From the NCBI GenBank assembly GCA_947259425.1, contig CAMYMO010000383.1, positions 1 through 8,540 of the forward strand: a stretch of DNA of 8,540 bases, in the 5' to 3' direction. Each line of letters starts with the position of its first letter. Within the stretch, counting starts at the first letter, position 1. Of the stretch, positions 1 to 6,156 are shown piece by piece. Position numbers and translations under genes: made by a program. Under the pieces are notes generated by a model that ran no database searches, was not told the DNA's origin, and worked only from the letters and a program-made list of their open reading frames with translations. The stretch is from an uncultured Ectothiorhodospiraceae bacterium (GTDB taxonomy: Bacteria; Pseudomonadota; Gammaproteobacteria; UBA6429; Thiohalophilaceae).

Positions 1-481
1 ACGATTTACCGTTAAAGATATTTATCCAGTCGGACTTTTGGCTTTCAATGGCATCACCCAGACCGGGTGTTTCAAGGTGATCGGTGACGCGTACACCGGC
101 AAGCGAACCATCATAATTGATGGCAACCAACAATCGTATTTTACCACTATAGCCATCGCGGGCGACACACTGAATGATGGCCGCAATCGGTTTGTTGTCT
201 TTACGGGCACGGTATACGAGCATTTTACCACTCCCCAGTAATCGATCTTTTACTTCAGTGGTGTCTTGTTCGATATCATTGTCATGAGTTTTGGGATCAA
301 CTAACTCATGTAATTTTTTCAAAGTATGCTGGCGTTTATTTTCATCGACCTGATCCCTGGTTGAATCATTTACGTAAGCAACCAGTGCGGTTCCAATGAT
401 CGCAAACAAACCAAGTACAAACGCATTGACTAGCATATTTTTACTAAGAGAGTTTGGGGTTTTATTTTTTTCAGCAGTCAT
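1..481 (-). CDS. rsxG: RsxG/RnfG, FMN-binding electron transport subunit (partial, C-terminus outside window)
   Basis: This is the periplasm-facing subunit of the Rsx/Rnf complex, which carries a covalently bound FMN in the chain from ferredoxin/NADH carriers. The 160 visible residues contain a polar N-terminus, one membrane anchor at about residues 18-36, a charged linker, and the start of the FMN-binding domain with GYSGKIRLLV followed by VTDHLETPGLGD and SDWI, all hallmarks of RnfG. The E. coli protein has about 206 residues, so roughly 45 are missing here, including the SGAT-type threonine motif that bonds FMN. The ATG at 481 lies 2 nt after the rsxD stop, with a GGAT Shine-Dalgarno-like stretch inside the rsxD end. 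A second Met at residue 16 would shorten the cytosolic tail but has less support. Last visible gene of the operon; rsxE should follow to the left. Confidence 0.95.
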   Translation of the reverse strand, partial: MTAEKNKTPNSLSKNMLVNAFVLGLFAIIGTALVAYVNDSTRDQVDENKRQHTLKKLHELVDPKTHDNDIEQDTTEVKDRLLGSGKMLVYRARKDNKPIAAIIQCVARDGYSGKIRLLVAINYDGSLAGVRVTDHLETPGLGDAIESQKSDWINIFNGKS

Positions 482-483
482 GG

Positions 484-1527
484 TTAATCCATATCTTTGT
501 TAGCATGTCCAAAGACCTTAGGTTGACTGTAATAGTCGATGGTCGGCACGGCAATATTCATCAGTAATACACCGAAGGCGACTCCGTCCGGATAGTTACC
601 CCAGGTTCGAATTACATAGGTAATCACGCCTATTCCAATTCCATAGTAGATTCTTCCCCTTGGTGTGGTGCTGGCGGTGATTGGGTCTGTGGCAATAAAA
701 AAAGCCCCGATCATAGTGGCCCCACCGAGTACATGAAAGAGGGGATCAGGATTGGTTTGTTGATCCAGCAGATAAGCGATTGAGGACAAAACGGCCAGGG
801 TAGCAATCATTGCCACCGGGATTTGCCAGGTGATCACACGTTTAGATATCAGGAACAAACCACCGAGTAGAAACATCAAACTCACCCAATCCCAACCGAC
901 ACCAAAGTATCCACTAAACTGAGTGAAGCTGGATTCAATTTGTTCGATACTTAAGCCAAGCCCCGTTTGTACTTCGACCACATCGAGTGGCGTTGCCTGG
1001 GTAAGCAAGTCATAACTGGTATTACTCGGTAGCTCACCAAAAAAATTGTAGCGTAAATTCTCAGTAAAAGTCATGGTGAAAGGTTGGTTGCTGTTCGCGG
1101 GCAACCAGGCGGTCATTTGTTTTGGAAAAGCAATTAGTAACACGACATAACCGGCCATCGCAGGATTGAATGGGTTATAACCCAGGCCGCCATATAAATG
1201 TTTGGCAATAATGATCGCAAAACTCGTTGCCAGCACCGGTAACCACCAAGGTAAAATTGGCGGCAGTGCAAAAGCGATTAATAATGCAGTCACTAAGGCA
1301 CTAAAGTCAGTAATAAAAGGCATTACAGGTCGATGACGTAACTTTAGCATTGCGATCTCACAGCTAAGCGCCGTGGCTATACACAAAACGGCATTGATTA
1401 AAATACCCCAGCCAAAAAACCAGACGTAAGCGATCATTGCCGGAATCATGGCGGCGATCACCAATAACATCATGCGTGTGACGCTATTGGTAAAATTAGT
1501 ATGAGGCGACGTGTGTAATGTATTCAC
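484..1527 (-). CDS. rsxD: RsxD/RnfD, integral membrane flavoprotein subunit
   Basis: This is the polytopic inner-membrane subunit of the Rsx/Rnf electron transport complex, homologous to NqrB of the sodium-pumping NADH:quinone reductase. It has 347 residues, close to the E. coli length of about 352, with some nine to ten hydrophobic spans. Family signatures are AYVWFFGWG (33-41), IIAKHLYGGLGYNPFNPAM (106-124), GGATMIGAFFIATDP (268-282) and NYPDGVAFGVLLMNIAVP (311-328). T179 in LTQATPLD matches the threonine that takes covalent FMN in this family. The start is GTG at 1527, overlapping the rsxC stop as GTGA, with AAGGA at 1537-1541 placed 9 nt upstream, so translational coupling to rsxC is likely. 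The fit to the RsxD N-terminus (SPHTN...RMMLLVIAA) supports this start. Function is inferred from homology and operon position. Confidence 0.97.
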   Translation of the reverse strand: MNTLHTSPHTNFTNSVTRMMLLVIAAMIPAMIAYVWFFGWGILINAVLCIATALSCEIAMLKLRHRPVMPFITDFSALVTALLIAFALPPILPWWLPVLATSFAIIIAKHLYGGLGYNPFNPAMAGYVVLLIAFPKQMTAWLPANSNQPFTMTFTENLRYNFFGELPSNTSYDLLTQATPLDVVEVQTGLGLSIEQIESSFTQFSGYFGVGWDWVSLMFLLGGLFLISKRVITWQIPVAMIATLAVLSSIAYLLDQQTNPDPLFHVLGGATMIGAFFIATDPITASTTPRGRIYYGIGIGVITYVIRTWGNYPDGVAFGVLLMNIAVPTIDYYSQPKVFGHANKDMD

Positions 1528-3056
1528 TCGCGGTTATCCTTTTCTTCTGCTTGGGCTTTTTTTGAGTTCACGCGTGCCAATGCCGCCGCGACTTCATCTT
1601 TCTGGGAATTTTTGAGCTGTTCCTGTTTTTTACGTCTTGCTTGTTCTTTTTCCAGTTTTTTACGCTCGGTACGATACAAATTAAATTCATGTCTTTCACG
1701 GGCATGATCTGATTTTTTCTTATCCAGTTCCTGTGCCCAAATTTCAGTCTTGGCAAAGCGATAATATTGCACTAAAGGGATGTGACTTGGACAGACGTAA
1801 GTACAACACCCGCATTCGATGCAATCAAACAGGTTATAGCTTTGTGTTTTTTCAAGATCGCGTGCGCGGGCATGCCAGTAAAGTTGTTGCGGGAGTAAGT
1901 TAGCCGGGCAAACATGATTACATTCACCACAACGAATACACGGCATGGCGTGGGTGTTTTGAGGTAATTGCTCTTCGGTAATCGTTAACAGGCAATTCGT
2001 GGTTTTGAGTACCGGAGAATCAGTGTCATTTATTTCAAATCCCATCATCGGACCGCCCATGACCAGTCGTTCCATTTTATAGGATTGTAATTCAGCCTGG
2101 TGTAATAAATTGATCATGGGTGTGCCAAGCCGAACATCATAATTGCCGGGTCGGTCGACCGCGTCACCAGTAACGGTGACGATTCGAGAAATGAGCGGCC
2201 GTTTTTTACGAATGGCATGACCGACGGCAGCGGCAGTACCGACGTTATGACAAACAATACCATGGTGGATTGGCAATTGTTTGGCTGCCAGAGAAATCCC
2301 GGTTAAGGTTTTAATTAATTGTTTCTCGCTACCCGCTGGATATAAAGTGGGTATCGTGATCACTTCGATGATGGTTTTTTCCTGCGAGGTTAAGGCGGCT
2401 TCAAATGCTTTAATGGATTCGGGTTTATTATCTTCGATGCCGACCAGGCATTGTTTCGCCTGTAAGGCATGGCGCATGATTAATAGTCCGTCGATAATGT
2501 CACGGGCTCCATCAATCAATAAGGCCGCATCACAGCTAATATAGGGTTCGCATTCAGCGCCGTTGAGAATGAGCGTATCGATCGACGAACGGGCTCCTGG
2601 GTTTAATTTTATAAATGAAGGGAAGCCGGCGCCGCCCAGACCGACAATTCCTGCATCTCGAACGAGGTTTCGAAGATACGATGGATCCATGCGTTTGTAG
2701 TCTTCAATTTCGTCACTGATTTCAATCCACTGATCTTTGCCATCCGTTTCGATGACGATGCAAAGGCCTTGCATACCTGACGGATGAGCAATGGATCGTT
2801 CCTCAATGGCCACCACTGTACCCGAGCTACCCGCATGAACAGGCGCACTGATATAGCCTTCTGCTTGCGCAATCATTTGACCGGTTAAAATGGTGTCGCC
2901 GACTTCAACGATGGGATAGGCCGGCTCACCAATGTGTTGGTGCACGGCATGGACTAATTGTTCTGGGATGTCAGCGGTGATGATCGGTTCTTGTAAGGAC
3001 ATGCGCTTATGTCCATCCAGAACGATTCCACCATGGAAACTAAACAATTTACGCAT
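1524..3056 (-). CDS. rsxC: RsxC/RnfC, NADH-binding iron-sulfur flavoprotein subunit
   Basis: This is the peripheral cytoplasmic subunit that exchanges electrons with NAD(H) through FMN and two [4Fe-4S] clusters. It has 510 residues. The order is an N-terminal barrel-like domain (HGGI at 8-11, APVHAGSSGTV at 71-81), a Rossmann-type nucleotide site with GLGGAGFP (139-146), NGAECEPY (165-172) and GIEDNKP (206-212), a SLBB region, then two ferredoxin motifs C373-x2-C376-x2-C379-x3-C383-P and C412-x2-C415-x2-C418-x3-C422-P. Residues 440-510 form a Lys/Glu/Gln-rich coiled-coil tail, much shorter than the Ala/Lys repeat tail of the 740-residue E. coli protein. The reading frame stays open for 44 more codons upstream, to 3188, but that part lies wholly inside rsxB and is not RsxC-like. 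The ATG at 3056 gives the MRKLFSFHGG start and has its own ribosome site. It overlaps rsxB by 8 nt and rsxD by 4 nt. Confidence 0.96.
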   Translation of the reverse strand: MRKLFSFHGGIVLDGHKRMSLQEPIITADIPEQLVHAVHQHIGEPAYPIVEVGDTILTGQMIAQAEGYISAPVHAGSSGTVVAIEERSIAHPSGMQGLCIVIETDGKDQWIEISDEIEDYKRMDPSYLRNLVRDAGIVGLGGAGFPSFIKLNPGARSSIDTLILNGAECEPYISCDAALLIDGARDIIDGLLIMRHALQAKQCLVGIEDNKPESIKAFEAALTSQEKTIIEVITIPTLYPAGSEKQLIKTLTGISLAAKQLPIHHGIVCHNVGTAAAVGHAIRKKRPLISRIVTVTGDAVDRPGNYDVRLGTPMINLLHQAELQSYKMERLVMGGPMMGFEINDTDSPVLKTTNCLLTITEEQLPQNTHAMPCIRCGECNHVCPANLLPQQLYWHARARDLEKTQSYNLFDCIECGCCTYVCPSHIPLVQYYRFAKTEIWAQELDKKKSDHARERHEFNLYRTERKKLEKEQARRKKQEQLKNSQKDEVAAALARVNSKKAQAEEKDNRE

Positions 3057-3612
3057 GCTGGGGATCCTCATCTTCTTCTTGCTGAGGATAGGGCCAGGTC
3101 CAGCTGTCCAATGTTTCTTCAAGCGGCACGACATAAATACAATCGACAGGACAGGGTGGGATGCATAAGTCGCAGCCGGTACATTCATCTTTAATCACGG
3201 TATGCATCATCTTGGCGGCACCCAATATGGCGTCAACCGGGCAGGCCTGGATGCACAATGTGCAGCCAATACAAACTTGTTCATCGATGATGACCACGGT
3301 TTTGGTTTCTTTTTCTACGCCGTGCTCTTCACTTAATGGCTTAGGCTCGCGGTCGAGTAAATCGGCCAGGGCAATGATGACCTGTTCGCCGCCTGGCGGG
3401 CATTGGTTAATGTCGGCCTCGCCATCGGCAATGGCCTGTGCGTAAGGACGACAACCCGCATAAGTACATTGACCGCATTGTGTTTGTGGCAGGATCGAGT
3501 CGATTTGATCGACCACCGGATCGCCCTCGACTTTGAATTTGATCGCGGCAAAGCCGAGCAATAGACCGAACACGGTAGCCAGCGCGGCTAAGACAAGGAT
3601 GGCTTCTAACAT
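3049..3612 (-). CDS. rsxB: RsxB/RnfB, multi-cluster ferredoxin subunit
   Basis: RsxB is an iron-sulfur relay subunit anchored in the inner membrane. Residues 1-24 form the membrane helix. A four-cysteine 4Fe-4S domain follows, with C46-G-Q-C49-x4-C54 and C71 (PQTQCGQCTYAGCRPYA is diagnostic). Two ferredoxin motifs come next, C114-x2-C117-x2-C120-x3-C124-P and C144-x2-C147-x2-C150-x3-C154-P. All twelve expected cysteines are present, so it should be functional. The length of 187 is near the E. coli 192. The C-terminal tail is acidic (QQEEDEDP at 177-184). The ATG at 3612 lies 6 nt after the rsxA stop with AAGGAT about 8 nt upstream, and the stop codon overlaps the start of rsxC. It is placed between RsxC and the membrane subunits in the electron path by family knowledge. 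Confidence 0.97.
   Translation of the reverse strand: MLEAILVLAALATVFGLLLGFAAIKFKVEGDPVVDQIDSILPQTQCGQCTYAGCRPYAQAIADGEADINQCPPGGEQVIIALADLLDREPKPLSEEHGVEKETKTVVIIDEQVCIGCTLCIQACPVDAILGAAKMMHTVIKDECTGCDLCIPPCPVDCIYVVPLEETLDSWTWPYPQQEEDEDPQHA
3066..3069 (-). promoter_or_regulatory. Ribosome binding site that fixes the rsxC start
   Basis: The minus strand reads GAGGAT, 9 nt before the ATG at 3056 and inside the rsxB coding end. This supports the 510-residue RsxC rather than the 44-residue longer reading frame. Confidence 0.6.
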
Positions 3613-3618
3613 ATTGGT

Positions 3619-4200
3619 TTATCCTTGTACGAGGCCGGAAAAACCCATAAAGGCCATCGACATCAGACCAGCGGTGATCATCGCGATGGCGGCGCCTTTA
3701 AAGGGCGCGGGGACATCAGCCACATTGATCCGTTCGCGCATCGCCGCAAATAAGATCAAGACCAGTGAAAATCCAATCGAGGCACCAAAGCCGTATAAAA
3801 ACGATTCGATGAAGCCATTATTTTTTTGCACATTTAATAAAGCGACACCGAGTACGGCACAATTGGTGGTGATTAACGGCAAAAAGATGCCCAGTACCTG
3901 ATACAGCAGTGGGCTGACTTTATGCACGATCATTTCGGTCAGTTGTACCACGCCGGCGATGACCAGGATGAAGGCAATGATGTCGAGGTATTCGAGCCCA
4001 TAAGGAACCAACATATAGGTATTGATCAGATAGCTAAATACGGAAGACAAGGTCAGCACAAAAGTCGTGGCCATCGCCATCCCGGTAGCAGTCTCAAGCT
4101 TGCGCGACACGCCCATGAAGGGACACAAACCAAGAAATTTCACCAGCACGAAGTTATTGACCAGGATAGTACCGACCAGGATTAGGGCATACTCTTTCAT
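3619..4200 (-). CDS. rsxA: RsxA/RnfA, integral membrane core subunit
   Basis: RsxA is a six-span inner-membrane subunit related to NqrE/NqrD. It pairs with RsxE as an inverted-topology partner, and the two enclose an intramembrane iron-sulfur centre between conserved cysteines. Here these are C26 in FLGLCPFMGVS and C114 in PLITTNCAVLGVALLN, both present. Other family blocks are ILVNNFVLVKFLG (12-24), QLTEM (86-90), AAMRERINVADVPAPFKG (152-169) and LMSMAFMGFSGLV (179-191). The length of 193 equals the E. coli protein. It is the first gene of the operon. The start at 4200 is fixed by alignment to the family N-terminus, yet the 25 nt upstream are pyrimidine-rich and AT-rich, with no Shine-Dalgarno match I can see. 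Translation may rely on a weakly structured leader. Confidence 0.97.
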   Translation of the reverse strand: MKEYALILVGTILVNNFVLVKFLGLCPFMGVSRKLETATGMAMATTFVLTLSSVFSYLINTYMLVPYGLEYLDIIAFILVIAGVVQLTEMIVHKVSPLLYQVLGIFLPLITTNCAVLGVALLNVQKNNGFIESFLYGFGASIGFSLVLILFAAMRERINVADVPAPFKGAAIAMITAGLMSMAFMGFSGLVQG

Positions 4201-4361
4201 ATATATAGAGTAAGGCGCTTGAGGGGGATATACAACGGGTAATTTATACGGTTTTGCTTTATTTATCAGGATGCTGCGTAGGTGAATAACCGTGTGAAGT
4301 TTTCTTTTTCATCACATTAATCGGCAGCTTCTTATGTTTTGGAGAAATTGAAGAATTTAAT

Positions 4362-4391
4362 ATTATGGCTAAGCATCAAATTGATGGTTAA
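4362..4391 (-). promoter_or_regulatory. Candidate sigma-70 promoter for the rsx operon
   Basis: On the minus strand, TTAACC (4391-4386; four of six consensus bases) is followed after 18 nt by CATAAT (4367-4362; five of six). It lies just past the terminator of the preceding minus-strand gene and about 160 nt before rsxA. A second possible -10, TATAAA at 4248-4243, is nearer to the gene but lacks a good -35. Match to consensus is the only evidence. Confidence 0.35.
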
Positions 4392-4399
4392 TTAGATAT

Positions 4400-4433
4400 A
4401 AAAATTATTGGCCGGTATTTACCGGCCAATAAT
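4400..4433 (-). terminator. Rho-independent terminator of the unknown secreted-protein gene
   Basis: Perfect 14-base inverted arms (ATTATTGGCCGGTA at 4404-4417, TACCGGCCAATAAT at 4420-4433) flank two T bases, so the real loop is about 4-6 nt. On the minus strand the hairpin starts 12 nt after the stop at 4446 and runs into TTTTATAT. No T-run follows on the plus strand, so it acts in one direction. It should isolate this gene from the rsx operon. Confidence 0.9.
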
Positions 4434-4445
4434 ACCAACAATAAC

Positions 4446-5015
4446 TTAGTAATGTTTGTTGCGCGCAGTCGTACGACAGGCTGAAGAATGGCGTCCACTT
4501 TGCGCACCAATTGTCGCGGTAGCAGAGTCATAGGCAGCCGTGGTCCGTACATTTCCGACATCAAGTGTCAATACGGGCTCATCTGCAGACCAGTCAATAA
4601 CGGTTTGCAATGGACGGTTTAAACGGCCTTGCATCGGAATGAGATCCTGAATGCGCAAATTTGCAGTTTGACGTGGCTCAATAGAGTTATCGACAGGGGT
4701 GATGGTGTTATTTCGTGATGCTGGAATACCCGATACATCAGAATCAAACAGTGAGACGCCTTTTGCGTTAAATACACGTACTCGGTCGATATAAATTGAA
4801 CCGACATCGGAGACGTTACGCATAATATAGGTACTGCGTTGAATTTCGATACCACCATTTCCAACAAAATAATTACCACCACAGGATACTGACGCGGTCA
4901 CCGCTTTTTTGCCTCGATCAGAAGCCGCCGCTAAGGCTGTAGATTGAAAAGACATTCCCGCGATTAAACTCCCCAGAACAACACCGATTACCGCTTTTTT
5001 AGATTTATTTGACAT
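4446..5015 (-). CDS. Secreted protein of unknown function, 189 residues
   Basis: I do not recognise a named family. Residues 1-30 form a classic Sec signal peptide: a basic start (MSNKSKK), a hydrophobic core to about residue 20, and a TALAA cleavage region, so the mature part begins near residue 30-32. The mature chain is rich in beta-prone segments (STYIMRNVS, IYIDRVRVFNAKGVSLFDSD, TANLRIQDLIP, VIDWSADEPVLTLDV), which suggests one beta-sandwich domain. It has only two cysteines, C45 near the start and C180 in GRHSSACR near the end, well placed for a disulfide closing the domain. There is no lipobox, anchor or catalytic motif. The frame is open to 5069, but ATG 5015 has GGGAG 6 nt upstream and puts the signal peptide at the N-terminus. 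It is transcribed alone, with its own terminator and a repeat-rich upstream region. A periplasmic or extracellular location is inferred. Confidence 0.8.
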   Translation of the reverse strand: MSNKSKKAVIGVVLGSLIAGMSFQSTALAAASDRGKKAVTASVSCGGNYFVGNGGIEIQRSTYIMRNVSDVGSIYIDRVRVFNAKGVSLFDSDVSGIPASRNNTITPVDNSIEPRQTANLRIQDLIPMQGRLNRPLQTVIDWSADEPVLTLDVGNVRTTAAYDSATATIGAQSGRHSSACRTTARNKHY

Positions 5016-5021
5016 GTATAA

Positions 5022-5026
5022 CTCCC
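5022..5026 (-). promoter_or_regulatory. Ribosome binding site of the unknown secreted-protein gene
   Basis: The minus strand reads GGGAG, 6 nt before the ATG at 5015. This selects that start over an in-frame codon at 5069, which would add 18 residues and bury the signal peptide. Confidence 0.7.
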
Positions 5027-5031
5027 ATCTA

Positions 5032-5060
5032 TTTAACACATTAAAAGTACGTTTTAACAC
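5032..5060 (-). repeat. Direct repeat TTTAACAC x2 flanking an inverted repeat, possible operator
   Basis: TTTAACAC occurs at 5032-5039 and again at 5053-5060, exactly 21 bp apart, about two helical turns. Between and overlapping them is the inverted repeat TTAAAA (5041-5046) / TTTTAA (5052-5057). They lie 17-45 nt upstream of the secreted-protein start, where a promoter or regulator site would be expected. Being AT-rich, some of this could arise by chance. Confidence 0.4.
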
Positions 5061-5062
5061 AA

Positions 5063-5086
5063 AAAACAATCATTGTTTTATGATTG
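5063..5086 (-). repeat. Two nested inverted repeats upstream of the secreted-protein gene
   Basis: AAAACAAT (5063-5070), one C, then ATTGTTTT (5072-5079) form a perfect 17-bp palindrome. Overlapping it, CAATCAT (5067-5073) and ATGATTG (5080-5086) pair across a TGTTTT loop. The two structures share bases and exclude each other. They suit either a dimeric regulator site or an alternative-fold leader; no T-run makes them a terminator for a known gene. Confidence 0.4.
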
Positions 5087-5097
5087 CATCGATTGAA

Positions 5098-5112
5098 TGG
5101 GGAAACGCCCCA
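5098..5112. repeat. Short GC hairpin TGGGG/CCCCA
   Basis: TGGGG (5098-5102) and CCCCA (5108-5112) flank AAACG. No T-run follows on either strand, so I do not call it a terminator. It lies between the control regions of the two divergent exported-protein genes and may simply mark their boundary. Confidence 0.3.
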
Positions 5113-5228
5113 ACCTGCCAAGTGGGTCTATCTAGTTCACGATTTTTTATTGTGTTCGATCAGCTTTTGGATATTATGTAATTCCCGAGTATGCTTGCAT
5201 GTAGTTAACTTATTGATATATAAAGGGT

Positions 5229-5258
5229 TTGACATAGTTTATTGTAAGAGACTATTAT
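5229..5258 (+). promoter_or_regulatory. Sigma-70 promoter of the PEP-CTERM gene
   Basis: A perfect -35 TTGACA (5229-5234), an 18-nt spacer and TATTAT (5253-5258; five of six -10 bases) make this the best promoter in the window. Transcription would begin near 5265, giving a leader of about 50 nt. A weaker pair lies upstream (TTGTGT 5150-5155, TATTAT 5172-5177, 16-nt spacer). Nothing else gene-like is seen between 5113 and 5316. Confidence 0.7.
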
Positions 5259-5316
5259 GCCGGTCTATGAATAATTTAGAATTAAAATAAGTGCAAACAT
5301 TCGGGGGATACGGCAG

Positions 5317-5967
5317 ATGAAAATTATACGCTATTTTCTTATTATTTCTGTTTTGCAATTCATGTGGACTAGCAGTGTTACAGCGACCTTGATATCGGTC
5401 GACTTGTACAGTAGTCATGATGGTTTGATTACCCGGGATACTGATACCGGGTTGGAATGGCTGGATCTCACTAGCACAGTCAATTATTCCTATAACGATA
5501 TGTTAACGGAGTTAGGTTCAGGCGGGGCTTTTGAGGGATTCCGTTATGCAACCGTTGCGGATATAGATAATCTACAGTTGTCCGCTGGTTTGCCAAGTGG
5601 TCTGTTTAGTTCAGCGTCAACTTATTTCTACCGGACAGAGTTCGCTACATTGATGGACCTAGTAGGCATTACCAATTCTACTTCTACTTATGAATACTCT
5701 TACGGTCTGACGGGTGATCCCTTTGAACCTTCTACACTCACTGATGACCGCATAATGCGGGGGTTCGCCATGTCAGCATTTGCAGTGCGGGCACAACAAG
5801 GTGTAGTCGGTGATTCAATAGCATCAGCTTCGATTGGTAGTTGGCTAATCCGGGACACGGTATCGGTACCAGAGCCTACTAGTTTGGTTTTATTGTTATT
5901 TGGTTTGATGGGACTTGGTTTAGTTAAGCGGGGTAACTGGAAAAGTGCCAACCGGGTCAGCTTTTAA
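5317..5967 (+). CDS. PEP-CTERM sorting domain-containing surface protein, 216 residues
   Basis: This is an exported protein with an exosortase sorting signal. Residues 1-23 form a signal peptide (MKIIRYFLIISVLQF..., cleavage near SVTA). The mature domain includes DTDTGLEWLDLTSTVNYSYND (41-61) and GGAFEGFRYATVADIDNL (69-86), a pattern I know from several PEP-CTERM proteins of unknown role. The end is VPEP (184-187), a hydrophobic helix (about 188-203) and the basic K204-R205. Such tails are cut by an exosortase (XrtA/EpsH type), and these proteins are linked to exopolysaccharide production and biofilm or floc formation. An 11-residue tail follows the KR, longer than usual. The mature part has no cysteine and is rich in Ser/Thr. 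ATG 5317 has GGGGGA 8 nt upstream and follows a strong promoter. It appears to be a single-gene unit with no exosortase nearby. The specific function is unknown. Confidence 0.9.
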   Translation: MKIIRYFLIISVLQFMWTSSVTATLISVDLYSSHDGLITRDTDTGLEWLDLTSTVNYSYNDMLTELGSGGAFEGFRYATVADIDNLQLSAGLPSGLFSSASTYFYRTEFATLMDLVGITNSTSTYEYSYGLTGDPFEPSTLTDDRIMRGFAMSAFAVRAQQGVVGDSIASASIGSWLIRDTVSVPEPTSLVLLLFGLMGLGLVKRGNWKSANRVSF

Positions 5968-6146
5968 TTTGGGATCCGTCATGCAGGTGATATAAAAAGT
6001 ATTTAGTCTGGAAATATAACGTTCTACATTAAACAATTTTTTGCGCAAGTAAAATTCAAGAACTACCAAGGGAATATTAGCGAAAAAATAAATTTTTATT
6101 ATCACCCGAAATAAATTTCCTTTTTCAATCCAAGTTCAATCCAGGT
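5968..6146. other. AT-rich convergent spacer
   Basis: This region separates the 3' ends of the plus-strand PEP-CTERM gene and the minus-strand metG/microprotein unit. It is strongly AT-rich, with AAATAAATTT occurring twice around 6087-6119, and has no convincing GC-stem terminator in either direction. I see no gene in it. Termination here may be Rho-dependent. Confidence 0.5.
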
Positions 6147-6156
6147 TCAATCCAAC
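6124..6156. repeat. Three tandem 11-bp direct repeats (TTCAATCCARG type)
   Basis: The units are TTCAATCCAAG (6124-6134), TTCAATCCAGG (6135-6145) and TTCAATCCAAC (6146-6156), differing only at the last two bases. The third unit contains the stop codon of the 39-residue minus-strand reading frame. Copy-number change by slippage is possible, though here it would mostly alter sequence after the stop. Confidence 0.8.

Noticed and set aside
3057..3188. 44-codon N-terminal extension of rsxC
   Set aside because: It lies fully inside rsxB in another frame, does not resemble RsxC, and the ATG at 3056 has a good ribosome site and matches the family N-terminus.
3533..3901. 122-residue plus-strand frame opposite rsxA/rsxB
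   Set aside because: It is antisense to conserved rsx genes, with low-complexity composition typical of a shadow frame.
4259..4312. Minus-strand 17-codon frame (MKKKTSHGYSPTQHPDK) in the rsx leader, possible leader peptide
   Set aside because: There is no Shine-Dalgarno upstream, no terminator-like structure follows, and length alone is not evidence; only conservation in relatives would revive it.
5016..5069. 18-residue N-terminal extension of the unknown secreted protein
   Set aside because: It would bury the signal peptide, crosses the repeat-rich control region, and the ATG at 5015 has GGGAG in the right place.
5084..5290. Plus-strand 68-residue reading frame between the two exported-protein genes
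   Set aside because: It starts with TTG, has no ribosome site, and covers the palindromes and the PEP-CTERM promoter.
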